This document shows positions 53,201-60,885 of a stretch of DNA of 64,000 nt, one piece after another. The position numbers and the translations under genes were made by a program. This stretch comes from Megalonaias nervosa (lineage: Eukaryota; Mollusca; Bivalvia; Unionida; Unionidae): the NCBI GenBank assembly GCA_016617855.1, contig JAECUM010011096.1, forward strand, positions 1 to 64,000, written 5' to 3'. The notes beneath the pieces were generated by a model that worked only from the letters and a program-made list of their open reading frames with translations, was not told the origin of the DNA and did no database searches. Position 1 is the stretch's first letter. Each line of letters opens with the position of its first letter.

Positions 53201-53639
53201 TACAAGAGGTGAAAATCTTTCTCTTAGTCCATATTGCAGTCCCAGCATATGGAACCCAATCCACATTTTGTCATTTCCTCAGAGTTGTCCACCATCATTC
53301 ATATTAAAGACCCTCCCCCCCACTTCAGCAGACATCAGACTGGTCTAGAGTCTCTTTAAGAGTCACAACAGTATAAATAAACATCAAGCATTAAAAATGG
53401 AAAATTTCTTTTAAGGATCATTTAATTGTTTCCACAGAATCCATGGAAGTCTCAGGCAGCTTCAGGTCAAGTTGCAGCAATCTTTGTCACAGATTTACTA
53501 TACCAACACAGTGGAGGAATGGCTCGGTATCTTTCTGAATCCCAAAGTAGAAAAAATGGCAGGCATTATAGATGATGTGAAGAACCAGCTTAAGTTAGGT
53601 GGTACAGCTTCCAGAGTGAAGTACATGCAGCTGTCATAG
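20768..53639 (+). CDS. HEXD: Hexosaminidase D, 3' part of gene (7 exons)
   Basis: GH20-family beta-N-acetylhexosaminidase that removes terminal GalNAc/GlcNAc residues; the vertebrate enzyme is nucleocytoplasmic. Seven exons (20768-20951, 34015-34083, 36384-36579, 39310-39392, 41047-41128, 50796-50882, 53438-53639) total 903 nt and join in phase to 300 codons plus TAG. Family blocks in order: 'PIMWDDMMR' (exon 1), 'LVEPMVWHY' (2), 'VWVASAFKGATG' and 'GVALTGWQR' (3), 'YDHYAVLCDLLP' (4) and 'TVEEWL' (7). All introns are GT-AG (13.1, 2.3, 2.7, 1.7, 9.7 and 2.6 kb). The catalytic Asp-Glu pair precedes the first exon in the family and was not found upstream, so the 5' half is absent from view. No promoter was identified. 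Confidence 0.85.
21310..22560 (+). repeat. Degenerate tandem repeat, about 145-bp unit, in HEXD intron 1
   Basis: Recurring blocks such as 'ggttttcacta', 'tgatgtctagttggtcctaa', 'aaaatggtg', 'gccatcttgaaaatcttgt' and 'ctactcctcc' return about every 140-150 bp, for about seven units. The head near 21,325 ('ttggtcatag') resembles 'ctggtcatagaccagaagag' at 44,822. Partial copies occur at 36,726-37,190 and 44,815-45,060 in the same orientation. Confidence 0.65.
22640..22880 (+). repeat. Diverged copy of the 155-bp repeat family
   Basis: 'ttctgttctataactttaaa', then 'agattaagg' and 'cattattagtaggtatgttg', match units of the array at 51,200-52,760. Confidence 0.5.
24465..24709 (+). mobile_element. 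tRNA-derived SINE, family 1, copy 1
   Basis: The head is 'cccgggtggccaagggtcta' (A-box-like) with 'gggttcaagtctc' (B box), and the tail ends 'cataacaacaagaac'. Flanking 17-bp direct repeats (24,448-24,464 and 24,710-24,726) match at 14 of 17 positions and fit a decayed target-site duplication. Confidence 0.7.
26430..28210 (+). pseudogene. DIRS-type reverse transcriptase/RNase H relic
   Basis: It carries the ordered DIRS blocks: entry helix ('WVLSILRKGY'), 'LLLKGA', RT motif 'AVSIDL' and 'DAYLCI', then 'LGILNSLTDMVPLGLL', the RNase H Asp motif ('ISASDLGCGTTLSKKG', 27,348-27,395), 'SDNTLVVVYLRQQGG' and 'FPPFRMI' (about 27,865). The family copies RNA into DNA through a circular intermediate. 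It is broken by nonsense codons (for example within the 'DAY' block) and frameshifts. Confidence 0.78.
28239..28483 (+). mobile_element. tRNA-derived SINE, family 1, copy 2, with perfect 14-bp target-site duplication
   Basis: 'ggcccaggtggccaagtggt' opens the tRNA-like head and the tail is 'aaacaacaacaat'. The perfect repeat 'attccagattgagg' flanks it at 28,225-28,238 and 28,484-28,497, so it jumped into the DIRS relic. Confidence 0.85.
28810..29890 (+). pseudogene. Second DIRS-type RT/RNase H relic, split by a SINE
   Basis: A separate copy begins again at the RNase H domain. 'SVCTDASLLV' lies at about 28,833, 'DNAVVVDYLMKWG' at about 28,989 and 'IEWSLHWSIFHQICT' at about 29,140. 'PMLDLFTMRFNKKLPTFIS' (about 29,203-29,260) stops at a tRNA-related SINE. 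The frame resumes after it at about 29,622 with 'ARIWPYAFSLAVLILKLIHK', the next block in the family. Order and continuity identify the insertion. Several stops are present. Confidence 0.68.
29272..29570 (+). mobile_element. tRNA-related SINE, family 3
   Basis: The tRNA-like head 'ccggtagcttattgattaga' is followed by 'gcggatttgaaccatgg' (B-box-like), then 'aggacttgtcagcct' in the body. An AT-rich tail passes into TC/CA microsatellite (29,577-29,620). It sits between two halves of the second DIRS RNase H region. It differs from family 1 in sequence. Confidence 0.6.
29898..30141 (+). mobile_element. tRNA-derived SINE, family 1, copy 3
   Basis: A perfect A box 'tggccgagtgg' (29,906-29,916) and a B-box-like 'gggtttgagtctc' (about 29,967) are followed by the shared body 'gttgccatgtatagcctatc'. 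Flanking duplication is uncertain. Confidence 0.75.
30145..31155. other. Intronic DNA, nothing recognised
   Basis: Part of HEXD intron 1. Some DIRS-like codon texture continues to about 30,320, but no motif is clear enough to call. Confidence 0.45.
31163..31337. repeat. 49-bp tandem repeat, about 3.5 units
   Basis: 'ttcttggctcccacccctag' followed by 'gagtgcatcaaagatcaggt' and 'gtactaaaa' recurs three times, with one 25-bp partial unit in the second position. Confidence 0.85.
32257..32723. repeat. 21-bp minisatellite, about 22 units
   Basis: The unit is 'ggttggactaatcagtaacc' plus 'a', with a common G/A variant (cagtaac/caataac). Because 21 is a multiple of 3, a 96-codon minus frame of a 7-residue repeat stays open; it is not a gene. 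Confidence 0.95.
32730..34014. other. HEXD intron 1, 3' end, nothing recognised
   Basis: Plain AT-rich intronic sequence up to the exon B acceptor. Confidence 0.5.
34015..34083 (+). CDS. HEXD: HEXD exon B
   Basis: 69 nt, acceptor 'ttcttccag', donor 'G|GTAAGT', phase 1 at both ends. Encodes 'SGLRDLVEPMVWHYL', matching the family's 'SG-LVEP-W-Y' block. Confidence 0.85.
34084..36383. other. HEXD intron 2
   Basis: Contains a region of inverted 'ggtcacctggtcacagtgac' type sequence (about 34,300-34,500, possibly MITE-derived), an (AAC)n(AAT)n run at 35,639-35,675, and a 47-bp direct duplication at about 36,087-36,190. No gene was seen. Confidence 0.55.
36384..36579 (+). CDS. HEXD: HEXD exon C
   Basis: 196 nt, acceptor 'tatttcag', donor 'AG|GTATGT', entering in phase 1 and leaving in phase 2. 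Carries 'VWVASAFKGATG' and 'GVALTGWQR', two of the most conserved blocks of the C-terminal half of the barrel. Confidence 0.9.
36726..37190 (+). repeat. Partial copy of the 145-bp repeat family
   Basis: It starts 'ctctactggtcaaagaccag', then 'aagagcta', and continues with 'ggttttcactt', 'ggccatctaaaa' and 'ggtgcagatctgac', the same block order as the array at 21.3-22.5 kb. It lies in HEXD intron 3. Confidence 0.55.
37942..39124. repeat. 43-bp minisatellite with 86-bp higher-order pattern
   Basis: The unit is 'gtttccataatgagctggat' then 'acctgggtagattgtatttgtat', about 27 copies, in HEXD intron 3. Minus frames of 60-153 codons across it are by-products. From about 38,520 two variants alternate: 'gctggatacctgg...gtactt' and 'gctagatacaagg...gtattt'. 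Confidence 0.95.
39310..39392 (+). CDS. HEXD: HEXD exon D
   Basis: 83 nt, acceptor 'catatcag', donor 'G|GTATAA'. Encodes 'YDHYAVLCDLLPHAIPSLAV', completing the conserved 'GWQRYDHY' split across the intron. Confidence 0.9.
39393..41046. other. HEXD intron 4
   Basis: Contains a (CT)n run at about 39,441-39,472 and a family 2 SINE; the remainder shows nothing recognisable. Confidence 0.55.
40066..40247 (+). mobile_element. tRNA-related SINE, family 2
   Basis: The head 'gcaatggttcagttgttagc' and the body 'acctacttgtgttgctgtgc' followed by 'tgtaaaatgccaaacc' are shared with copies near 4.9 kb and 55.4 kb. It lies within HEXD intron 4. Confidence 0.6.
41047..41128 (+). CDS. HEXD: HEXD exon E
   Basis: 82 nt, acceptor 'tgtctacag', donor 'TG|GTAAGT'. 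It lies in the less conserved region after the barrel; assignment rests on exact phase continuity and on both neighbours. Confidence 0.75.
41800..42110 (-). pseudogene. HNH-endonuclease-like relic
   Basis: The minus-strand translation reads 'CATCKIKILRV' (about 41,988), then 'LSVDNLDNAHRHSNGNVRLI' and 'CLECNCRRE' (about 41,940-41,860). This resembles HNH nuclease domains, in which a CxxC pair, a D-x2-D-x3-H segment, 'GNV' and 'CxxCN' recur. Upstream on the same strand a charged stretch (about 42,150-42,050) is in a compatible frame. Such domains occur in introns, viruses and mobile elements. It could be a chance resemblance; the open frame is 86 codons. Confidence 0.4.
44815..45060 (+). repeat. 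Partial copy of the 145-bp repeat family (5' head)
   Basis: 'ctggtcatagaccagaagag' is followed by 'catcccatggtctagttggc', 'catcttgaaaatattgtt' and 'gggttttcactaaaata'. The head is clearest here. Confidence 0.6.
45524..47538. mobile_element. About 2-kb non-autonomous TIR transposon with subterminal repeats
   Basis: The left end 'CCGTATTTCATGTATTTTTT' and the inverted right end 'CCGTATTTAATGTAATTTTT' match closely and both lead into 'CGTAC'. They are bounded by TA (45,522-45,523 and 47,539-47,540), which fits a TA target duplication. 'ttttcgtac' recurs at both ends: about 45,538, 45,556 and 45,607 on the left; 47,428, 47,479 and 47,507 on the right, plus an inverted copy at 47,514. Such subterminal clusters usually bind transposase. 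No transposase frame lies inside. Confidence 0.7.
45785..46015. mobile_element. 231-bp MITE nested in the larger transposon
   Basis: The ends are 'CATGGGCACCCGCAG' and its inverse 'CTGCGGGCGCCCATG' (14 of 15 match). The flanking 8-bp repeats 'tgcataag' (45,777-45,784) and 'tgcataaa' (46,016-46,023) match 7 of 8, fitting a hAT-type target duplication. An internal palindrome 'ggggggtcacgtgacccccc' lies near 45,809. Confidence 0.8.
49771..49920. repeat. 75-bp tandem duplication
   Basis: Two copies begin 'tctaccattgcttggtcaaa' at 49,777 and 49,852. The duplication explains similar overlapping open frames on both strands. Confidence 0.85.
50796..50882 (+). CDS. HEXD: HEXD exon F
   Basis: 87 nt, acceptor 'tttttcag', donor 'AA|GTAAGT'. 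Encodes 'LTWLNDYYVKRNFTNPIHLE', which fits the C-terminal helical region of the family. Phase matches both neighbours. Confidence 0.8.
51200..52760 (+). repeat. Degenerate tandem repeat, about 155-bp unit, in HEXD intron 6
   Basis: The blocks 'gttctataactt', 'gccatttgagattaaggga', 'tgaaacttggtatacttat', 'cattagaaggtgtgttgc', 'cacattgggggtcc' and 'tcaaggtcaaggtca' recur in this order, about ten times with heavy divergence. A single unit also occurs at 22.7 kb. Confidence 0.7.
53438..53639 (+). CDS. HEXD: HEXD terminal exon
   Basis: The acceptor is 'gtttccacag'. The 202-nt coding part ends at TAG (53,637-53,639). It contains 'QIYYTNTVEEWLGIFLNPKV', matching the family's C-terminal 'VEEWL-E--P' helix. 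Confidence 0.85.
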
Positions 53640-53762
53640 TATTGTATAACATTGAACTCCTCTATTGGGACACCTAGGAGTTTGGATATGTTACCAGATC
53701 TGGACATTAGTGGGACATGCATGAGGTCTTGATAAGCCAAACATTTTGTTGAATGGTGGCTA

Positions 53763-53768
53763 AATAAA
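53763..53768 (+). terminator. Candidate poly(A) signal of HEXD
   Basis: AATAAA lies 124 bases after the HEXD stop codon, the first canonical hexamer downstream. The surrounding 3' sequence (about 53,650-53,790) looks like a dispersed repeat end, so the signal may be element-supplied. Confidence 0.5.
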
Positions 53769-53789
53769 GGTTCTACTATAACATCCAAA

Positions 53790-55335
53790 ATTGTTTTGTT
53801 TGCTTTACATTTCTTACACTGAAATGGTACATTGACAAACTTGCCGTCATGTATGCATATTAGTATTGTAATATATTCATGTAATGTAGAAAAATCAAGA
53901 CATGTAGGCTATATGGTAATGTATGACCTTCATGGTAATGTACAACCTTCAGTATTGGTCACTTTTCTTCTTAGTCACCTGTCATATACTCCAAGAATTT
54001 GACTTGCCTGTGAATGGTGTGGTGGAGGTATTACTTTTATGGTGGCAATAATGTTGTTGTCAACAATATAAAGGTCCTCTGTTAAAGTGTTATAGTAACA
54101 ACATATCTCAATCACAATTTTTAACTGAAATGTGGATACTGTATTATTGTATGGCTATAGTTTCTAAATTGTCACAAGAGTCAGGTCATCATAAAATTGT
54201 TCACAGGCAAAGACATTGGGTTCCATAGTCCTGCCACTAGTCCACTATGTGAGCTTTACAGTCATTTTGACAGCTGTTTACTGGTCTGGGTAATAGTTAC
54301 CATACTGCCACCTGGTGGGAGGGTTATGCATTCAGGCATTTTACTGAATCATTGTTGATTTCTCTTTCTTTAATTACACTCCCTTCCTCTCTTGTCTGTC
54401 CATCCTAACATCGTCATACAATCTTATAAATGCAACCAGTCGCATAGTTTTTGATGAATTGCCAAGAAATTTGGAAATATTATAGATTTATTCACATTTC
54501 AGCAAATCAGTTTGCTCACTGAATGTGTTATAAGAGCTATTGCCCATTTTGAGTTGCAGGTTAGTGTTACAGTGTATGGCAAAATTTTGGATTGCCAATA
54601 AACTTGATAACTGGAATGGTCATCATCTGAAGAAGAGCACATTGACAAATCACCTTGCTGCCACAATTTATGTTAGAGTTATTATCTTTGTTGTCTTGAA
54701 GCTGAATGCAGTGTATGACAGAACCTTTTGAACTAACTGGTCCTGCAGTTTTGTTGCATAGTGTGGTCCTCATTTGAAGATGTACTTATTGTAATTGGAT
54801 CACCATTAAATTTGTATGTATTACAGCCATCTTTGGAAGTTAACAAAGTCTTGCAGTTGAAAATCTTTCTGTTCAGTTAATTTTTTAAGATTTATTGCCA
54901 TTTTTTTCTTACAGCTGGATGTTATTTCATTACAGTTATGTGGATGCAGTCTTTGATTGATTGCTGTAAAATTTAACACATCATGTTAGTGGTTGGATGC
55001 ATGCATGCATGTGCATGTGTGCATGCACATGCAGGTGTGCGTGTTTACATGAGCAAATTGATCACCATTCCTCCATTATCTTTTATGTAGAAAACTTCTC
55101 TTCAGAAATTATTACTCATAAACTGCCACAATATTTTTATAAAATCTGAATGGTTAACAGAGGTTGCATTCTAATACAAGTTGGTACAGAGAGAGAAAAT
55201 GTGTGCAGAGTTATTATTTCAAAATTAATATTAAACATTGGTCATCGAGTTTGTTCGTACCCTGTGTGGGCTTAGGATTGTAGAATAGACAGTGCTCTCC
55301 CCTGCATATTGGAAAAAGGAACAAATGGAGGCAGG
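53790..55335. other. Intergenic DNA downstream of HEXD
   Basis: A purine-pyrimidine stretch of GCATGCATG type lies at about 54,990-55,035. No gene was seen. Confidence 0.5.
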
Positions 55336-55341
55336 AGCCTT

Positions 55342-55505
55342 GCTGGCTGAATGGTCAGCATGCTGGACTTGTGACCAAGATGGTGCAAGTTTCATAAATC
55401 TGGGTCAGATACCAGTGTTTCCTAAGCAAGACACTATTCTATTATGACCTTGTCATGAAATAACCCACTTGTGCTGCTATGCCATAAAACACCAAAGTCA
55501 AACCA
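55342..55505 (+). mobile_element. tRNA-related SINE, family 2
   Basis: The head 'ttgctggctgaatggtcagc' and the body 'acccacttgtgctgctatgc' then 'cataaaacaccaaag' are shared with copies at 4.9 and 40.1 kb. Confidence 0.6.
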
Positions 55506-55909
55506 AACCTGTTTGTTTGCAGGACATGGTTTTTGTGTTATTAAAATGTGTTGACAATTGATAATGATATGAAGATTGATGAATGATGAGACATGCATGA
55601 CATTTTTCAGGTGGCAATGTTAAAGGTCACTGGCCACCTTTATGGTACAAACGTGTGATATTATTATAGTCATAAAAAAAACGCATTTGTTATGCATGCA
55701 CACCATAAAAATAATTAGACTTAAAAATCCACTTTTTTAAAGGAAAAATTTATTTGACAATCTCTGTAAACAATCAGTAGTTTCCGCATGCCAAAAATGG
55801 ATAAGACGTACATTTATCCCTTCTATTCAAACTAGCCATTCAACTGTTTGATTTCCCTACTTAAATGACTGTGTGATATATCTTACGATCATGCTTTTGT
55901 ACAGCAAAT

Positions 55910-56073
55910 ATGGTGCACTGTGTTGCATATAGATGTAACCAAAAGAGAGATGATGGGACAAAAGGGTTCTTTCTTTTCCTGAAAGCTGTGTGATTGAATA
56001 GGGTGAGGGATGGGAAAATCCTAAATCATGTAGAAAGCTCTATGGTGCATATGAGAAGAGGGATAGAAAGAGC
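55910..56073 (+). pseudogene. THAP-domain-like first exon fragment
   Basis: 'MVHCVAYRCNQKRDDGTKGF' at 55,910 matches the start of THAP zinc fingers (Cys-x4-Cys, then a basic loop and a 'F-F-F' like strand). The frame meets TGA at 55,991; a shifted frame continues to a GTAAGT donor-like site at about 56,071. THAP domains bind DNA and occur in P-type transposases and host regulators. Only the N-terminal half of one finger is visible, and it appears broken. Confidence 0.45.
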
Positions 56074-56079
56074 GTAAGT

Positions 56080-58740
56080 AAAATATATCAAATAAAGGAT
56101 TACAATACAGTAATGTTACTGCAGATGTAAAATATTGATGTTTAAAATAATCATATTACTTTTTGAACGTGCATAGTGTAGACTTTGATCAAACTCTTTA
56201 TTTAGCATTATTATAACCAATATGAACTCAAAAGGATTTAAAAAAGAAATAAGAAATATGAGCTACTACTCTGGGATGTTTATCATTTATAGGTGTACAA
56301 GTCTGTAGAATCATTCATACACACACACACCCCTTATTTACCGTATATATCGGGAGATGATAAAATAATTTTTTTTCCTGTCTCAGAACTTGTGGTGAAA
56401 CTTTTTTTCCTTAAGGTATATGTCCCAAGACTTAAGAAACAAAATGATTTTGTGTTGACTTTGTGCCCTCTTCCCCATTGCACGGTACAAAACAAAACAC
56501 TTATCTGAAAATAAATGAAAGACACTAATCTTGCATTGTTATCATTTATTCCTTCTATTTTCATCATGCAAAATTTGTTAAAGAAAAAAATATATCCATG
56601 AACGCCGTATATGTAGCAGATGCCGGCTGGTGTATGCATCCTCACTGTAGTGTGTGTTGATTATGTCAGATAACAAAATCGCAGATGAAACGGGAATGTC
56701 AAGATTGCTTGAAGGCACCTGCCATTCACGCATGATACGTTATAAGGTGCAAAATGACCAAGATTGTATGAAGGTTAACTATACGATGGTATCTCGCAAA
56801 TAAAAATCATTATTTGAAAATACATTCACTGTTAATGCAAATGATAATCTTTTCACTTGCATGGGTTACAAAAGTATTATTAAAGCAAGTTATTGCTGTG
56901 TATACCATTTACCATACAAATGTCAATGAATGTTTGTCTCAGTTATGATTACATTTGGCAAACAAATAGAAGCCCAGGTGATGAATAAACGCAACTGGCA
57001 GCAAGCAATAAACCATTGCTTAAACTTACCGATAGGATATCAAATACATAGTTTATTTTATTACAAAACAAGCCAACCCCGGAAACTGACTTTGGATTAT
57101 TTTAAGTATGCCAATTTTTATTTTTTTTATGATGTCGGCTGACATGAGGAAGCCAACTTTGGTTCCTTTGGATTCTTTTAAGTGTACTGCTTTATTTTTT
57201 TTAAAAAGTTGTCCGACATAGGGAAGCCAGCATTGATTCCTTTTTACCTGTATTAACGGGAATTTTGAAAATAAATTTAAACAGTGAAACAGTTTTGAAA
57301 GCGACACAATCTAGAATGTTATGCATGCATATCGATATAAGGCTGAACAGTAAATTAGTTTTCAATAGTTTCATCTAAATGTTCTCTATCCATAGTTTAT
57401 AGTGTTTTATTTTTTGACAAGAAGCATGTACTTCATCTTGGGATAAGTGTACGTCCTTTCCGGTTGTTGTCCTCTATAGGTGAGAAATCATAGCTATGAG
57501 GAAGTAACAGCATTGTATACTTCTATTTTGAGTAATTAAATTATTATTTCTTCTTTACATTTGATAATTTTTTTAATTCTTTTTGTGTGAGTATAACTAC
57601 TTTTAATCATGTAATGCAAATCTGACGAAGAAAGAAAAATATTAGAGTATGGCCAGTGACCTTTAACAATATTAAGATCATGTGTGTAAGTTCTTGAAAG
57701 TCATATATTTTTTTCTACATTAGTTGGTGTATAAAAGTGAAATTTTGGTACAACATTTCCATATGTCTAAAATTTGTGCCCTGACATATTAGGATTCCTT
57801 TCTCACCTGTGTGAGCAGACAGGTACATCATCTGAATTCCAATCACAGGCAAGGTACTGAGATTCTGTGGACCATGTGTCATATTCTGTCATATGTTCTG
57901 GCCTGTAAATCATAAAACTTGAGCCTGAGATTAAGTTTCCACTATCAGCCAGTCAGAAGCAACCTTTCAAAAGTAATGCCATTTATGATTAGTGGAAAGA
58001 AAATCTCAAGCTCAAGGATTTTGTTTTCCAAGCCTGATGACTGTTTTGATAAAAGAGTTTTGACTGGACTGATCAATTAAGACTAAATAAATGTCTTTGT
58101 TTTAAGTGTTGATGTCTCTTATCCAGCCTGTAGTGTTACTCTGAGGAAAGCAAGATCAAGCCTGGTCAGTCTTTATTAAAGAATTTTCATGAATCACAAA
58201 TCTCTAGATTTTACTCAGTGGTGTAGAAGTAGACTTCGTAATGCTAATAATGACAAATTTGTTTATGTTGAACATTGCCATATCGATCTGTCATTCAGTT
58301 TTTGTGTTTTATTTACTTTATATCCATGTTGGGAATCTGTTGTTTGTTGAGAAATGGTTGAGGTGATGTTTGCCAGGTTTTTGTTATGTGATGTATTCAG
58401 ATAATAATTGTACACCTTTTATCAGACTTATTCAACTAGGTCACACAGAAGGCTGGTTGAATGAATCATTGTGAAATTTTACTTCTGCCTTGTAATGATA
58501 TTGCTGACAATGTCATTAGTCTCATGTTAAAATGCATTGAAATCTGTAAACCCTATTTGTTTTTCATTTTTTTGTTGTTTCTTTCCTTTTTAAAGATAAA
58601 TCAGTTCAAAACACAGGTCATACAAAGAATTAGGTTTCTTAAATGTATTTTACTTTCTTTCACAACAGCTTCTGATAATTTAAGCAATACACATGATGGC
58701 TCAGATCTTGGCATGAATTAGTCATTGAAGTGCCATTTGC
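56080..58740. other. Intergenic DNA with a short tandem repeat
   Basis: Three diverged units of about 75-85 bp sharing 'gaagccaac-ttgg-ttc' and 'gatgtc/tccgacat' lie at about 57,063-57,270. The rest is unassigned. Confidence 0.5.
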
Positions 58741-58741
58741 T

Positions 58742-58972
58742 TTGGTTTTGTGGGTTTAATGCCATTTTAGCACATGATGAGCAATTCACTGTGGCCAGTA
58801 TATTTGGAGGAGGAAGAACCCGGTAAAAACATGGATAGAACCATCAACCCATGGGAAGCTACTGGCAACCTTTCTCGTATACCCATATTGCCCAAGCCAA
58901 GATGCAAACCCACACAGGCAGATGTCAGTGATCTGTGAACACAAATGCCATGGACCATTCAGCCATCTGGGG
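58742..58972 (-). mobile_element. tRNA-derived SINE, family 1, copy 4
   Basis: Read on the minus strand, 'ccccagatggctgaatggtc' then 'gtgggtttgcatctt' and 'ttgccagtagcttcccatgg' match family 1. An older, partial related piece may follow at 58,985-59,150 in the same orientation. Confidence 0.65.
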
Positions 58973-59338
58973 TTCTGGTTGAGAAGGACACAACTGGAGT
59001 ACCAAGAGGAAACCACCAACCATGAATGGGTAGGCGAGTGAGCTTCCTCATCCTGTAGCTTGGGATAAAATGTTGTGATTGCAAAGGTGCAAAACCACAC
59101 ATGGAATAACCATTTGGGTCTAACTGTGAAACTACCATCATGAGTATGGGTGTTACGCCTTTTTGGCTCCATTTTTATTAAATTTCTAAAAATTATTAAT
59201 CCTAATGAGATGTGCATTATCTTGTGATAATTCTGACAAAGCTGGCATTTTATGAGAGGTAGATAAAATAAATACAAGAGAAGTAAAATAACTATTTAGT
59301 TATAGAACTGTAAAGTAGTTATTTTAGTCATGAAAAAA

Positions 59339-59431
59339 ATGAGTTCATTAGAGGAAATCCTCAATTTTTCCTCAGGGATAAACAAGACTAATTCTAGAAA
59401 TAAAGAAATGCAGGATATTATGACTGCTTAA
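59339..59431 (+). CDS. Small open frame at the edge of the virus-like block
   Basis: A 30-codon frame ('MSSLEEILNFSSGINKTNSR...') ends just before the inverted repeat at 59,434. It may be a small gene or a truncated 3' end of an upstream element gene. It is too short to assign. Confidence 0.2.
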   Translation: MSSLEEILNFSSGINKTNSRNKEMQDIMTA

Positions 59432-59433
59432 TG

Positions 59434-59677
59434 AGCAGCAGAGGAGGTGAACAGACCACTTGTCTGAATTGTCATTTGTCCAAAAAAATAAGGGTTCCTA
59501 CGAAGGCTGAAAATAAGGTCAATAACGTTAAACCAAAGCCTTTAACTGACCATGAGATTTCTCTAATTGGGTTAGCTTATCTCGTTACTTTATCTCCGAC
59601 ACTTTGTTTTAATTTTATGGTGTGTTTCGTTTACTTGCCGGGTCACTCAATTTTGGTCGTTCACCTCCTCTGCTGCT
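59434..59677. repeat. 19-bp inverted repeat flanking about 206 bp
   Basis: 'AGCAGCAGAGGAGGTGAAC' at 59,434-59,452 is matched exactly in inverse at 59,659-59,677. Pairing extends by GACCA after a 1-nt bulge. It starts AG and ends CT. It lies at the 5' edge of the virus-like gene block, so it may be part of a terminal or packaging/replication structure. An 84-codon plus frame across it is probably not a gene. Confidence 0.65.
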
Positions 59678-59703
59678 GTAATTAAATCATTATTATATCA
59701 ATA

Positions 59704-60081
59704 ATGATTGGAGAACCACACTCAGCTAGATTAGCTTGAGAGCGACTAGAAGCAATTAAAAAATATTTACCTGTTCGTGATTCTGTTAAACAACAACTAC
59801 AATCACGTCAGGAATCTCAAGTTGAATTTGCAGAGGATACAAAACAATTATTTAAACCTATCACAGAAACAAATAAAGGTCTTCTTCCTGTATTAGAAAA
59901 AACTGCTGAGGCAACTGGAAAAATAGCAGAAAGAACAAAACAAACAAAAAGGATTTTATGGGGACTTCCAGCTGATATAGCTGCTGCTCAGCAAATACTT
60001 ATACCTGAAGGCGCTGAAGCACCACTAGCCCCTAAACCAGCTGAATTAGCTATTACAAAAGAGACAAAAAACAAAGATTAA
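59704..60081 (+). pseudogene. Helical protein, first gene of the virus-like block
   Basis: ATG at 59,704, stop TAA at 60,079-60,081; 125 codons with one in-frame TGA at 59,737 (codon 12). The product is a charged, mostly helical protein ('RLEAIKKYLPVRDSVKQQ', 'ETNKGLLPVLEKTAEATG') with a Pro/Ala-rich C-terminus. I do not know its function. Its place upstream of capsid-type genes and the following gene only 1 nt away suggest a virion or assembly role. The TGA fits a CGA-to-TGA CpG mutation. Confidence 0.55.
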
Positions 60082-60082
60082 T

Positions 60083-60854
60083 TTGACTGATAGATTCACT
60101 GAAAAAGCTTTTGAACATATTAGGGAAATTGACAAGGAGGATTTGCATACTTTGGCTGTTGATACCTTCAAAAATAGAAAACCTTTTTTGAGTTCTGAAC
60201 ACGTCGAAAAACCTGTGGATCTTGAAAGCTGGTATAAATGGATATATCGCATAAACACAGGAGTTGATCAAGTTAAAGTAAAAAATCCAGATTATATTGA
60301 TTATAAACTAAAAATAAATAGATATATTAGCGACTTAGATTTTCAAAGGGAAAGTGCAAGGCGACAACAACTACAACAGAGACAAATAACACAAGAAGAA
60401 AGAGCACAGGCAAAACGAGCAATAGAATTAGAAAAGCAAATAAAAAGGGAAGAGAGAGAACGTAAAAAACAAGAAAAGTAAAAAGACAACAACAGAAACT
60501 AAGTAAAGAAGAAGAATCTCAAGATTTTATCCCCAGTACAGAAGAATGGTGGAGACGATATGAAAAGAAAGAAAAAGAATCTCAGAAAGAATTTAAAGAA
60601 TCAGGACAATCAGAACCTTCTACTGGAAGTGGTCTTACTACTCAAGTGGCCTTATTACTTGTCCTAATAACGTCCTTGCTGATGTTGATCGATTAAAAAT
60701 CCTCATTGGAGGAAAACGAGCTGGTAATAATTCCCCAGAAATAATTAATGAAGCAGCTGATATTTGTAAAAGATTATTTACAGGTGGTATCATGGATATT
60801 AATGTGTATCGGTCTCTCATTAATGAAATCGCCGATGACTACCACAGTGATTAA
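60083..60854 (+). pseudogene. Charged coiled-coil protein of the virus-like block, two frameshifts
   Basis: It begins at a TTG (no ATG), with 'FTEKAFEHIREIDKEDLHTL' and a conserved-looking 'ESWYKWIYRINTG' segment. A Gln/Arg/Lys/Glu-rich coiled coil follows (about 60,350-60,475). The frame shifts by one near 60,470-60,485 and again near 60,640. The last part, 'NVLADVDRLKILIGGKRAGN' to TAA at 60,852, is well formed. The second shift coincides with a 17-bp imperfect tandem duplication ('agtggtcttactactca' then 'agtggccttattacttgt'). From memory, similar coiled-coil genes accompany capsid and adenain genes in related elements. Function is unassigned. Confidence 0.55.
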
Positions 60855-60885
60855 GTATGTAATTAGATACAATGACTATAATAAG

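Noticed and set aside
59431..59685. 84-codon plus frame as a gene
   Set aside because: It spans both arms of the inverted repeat, and its second half is hydrophobic AT-rich translation without family features.
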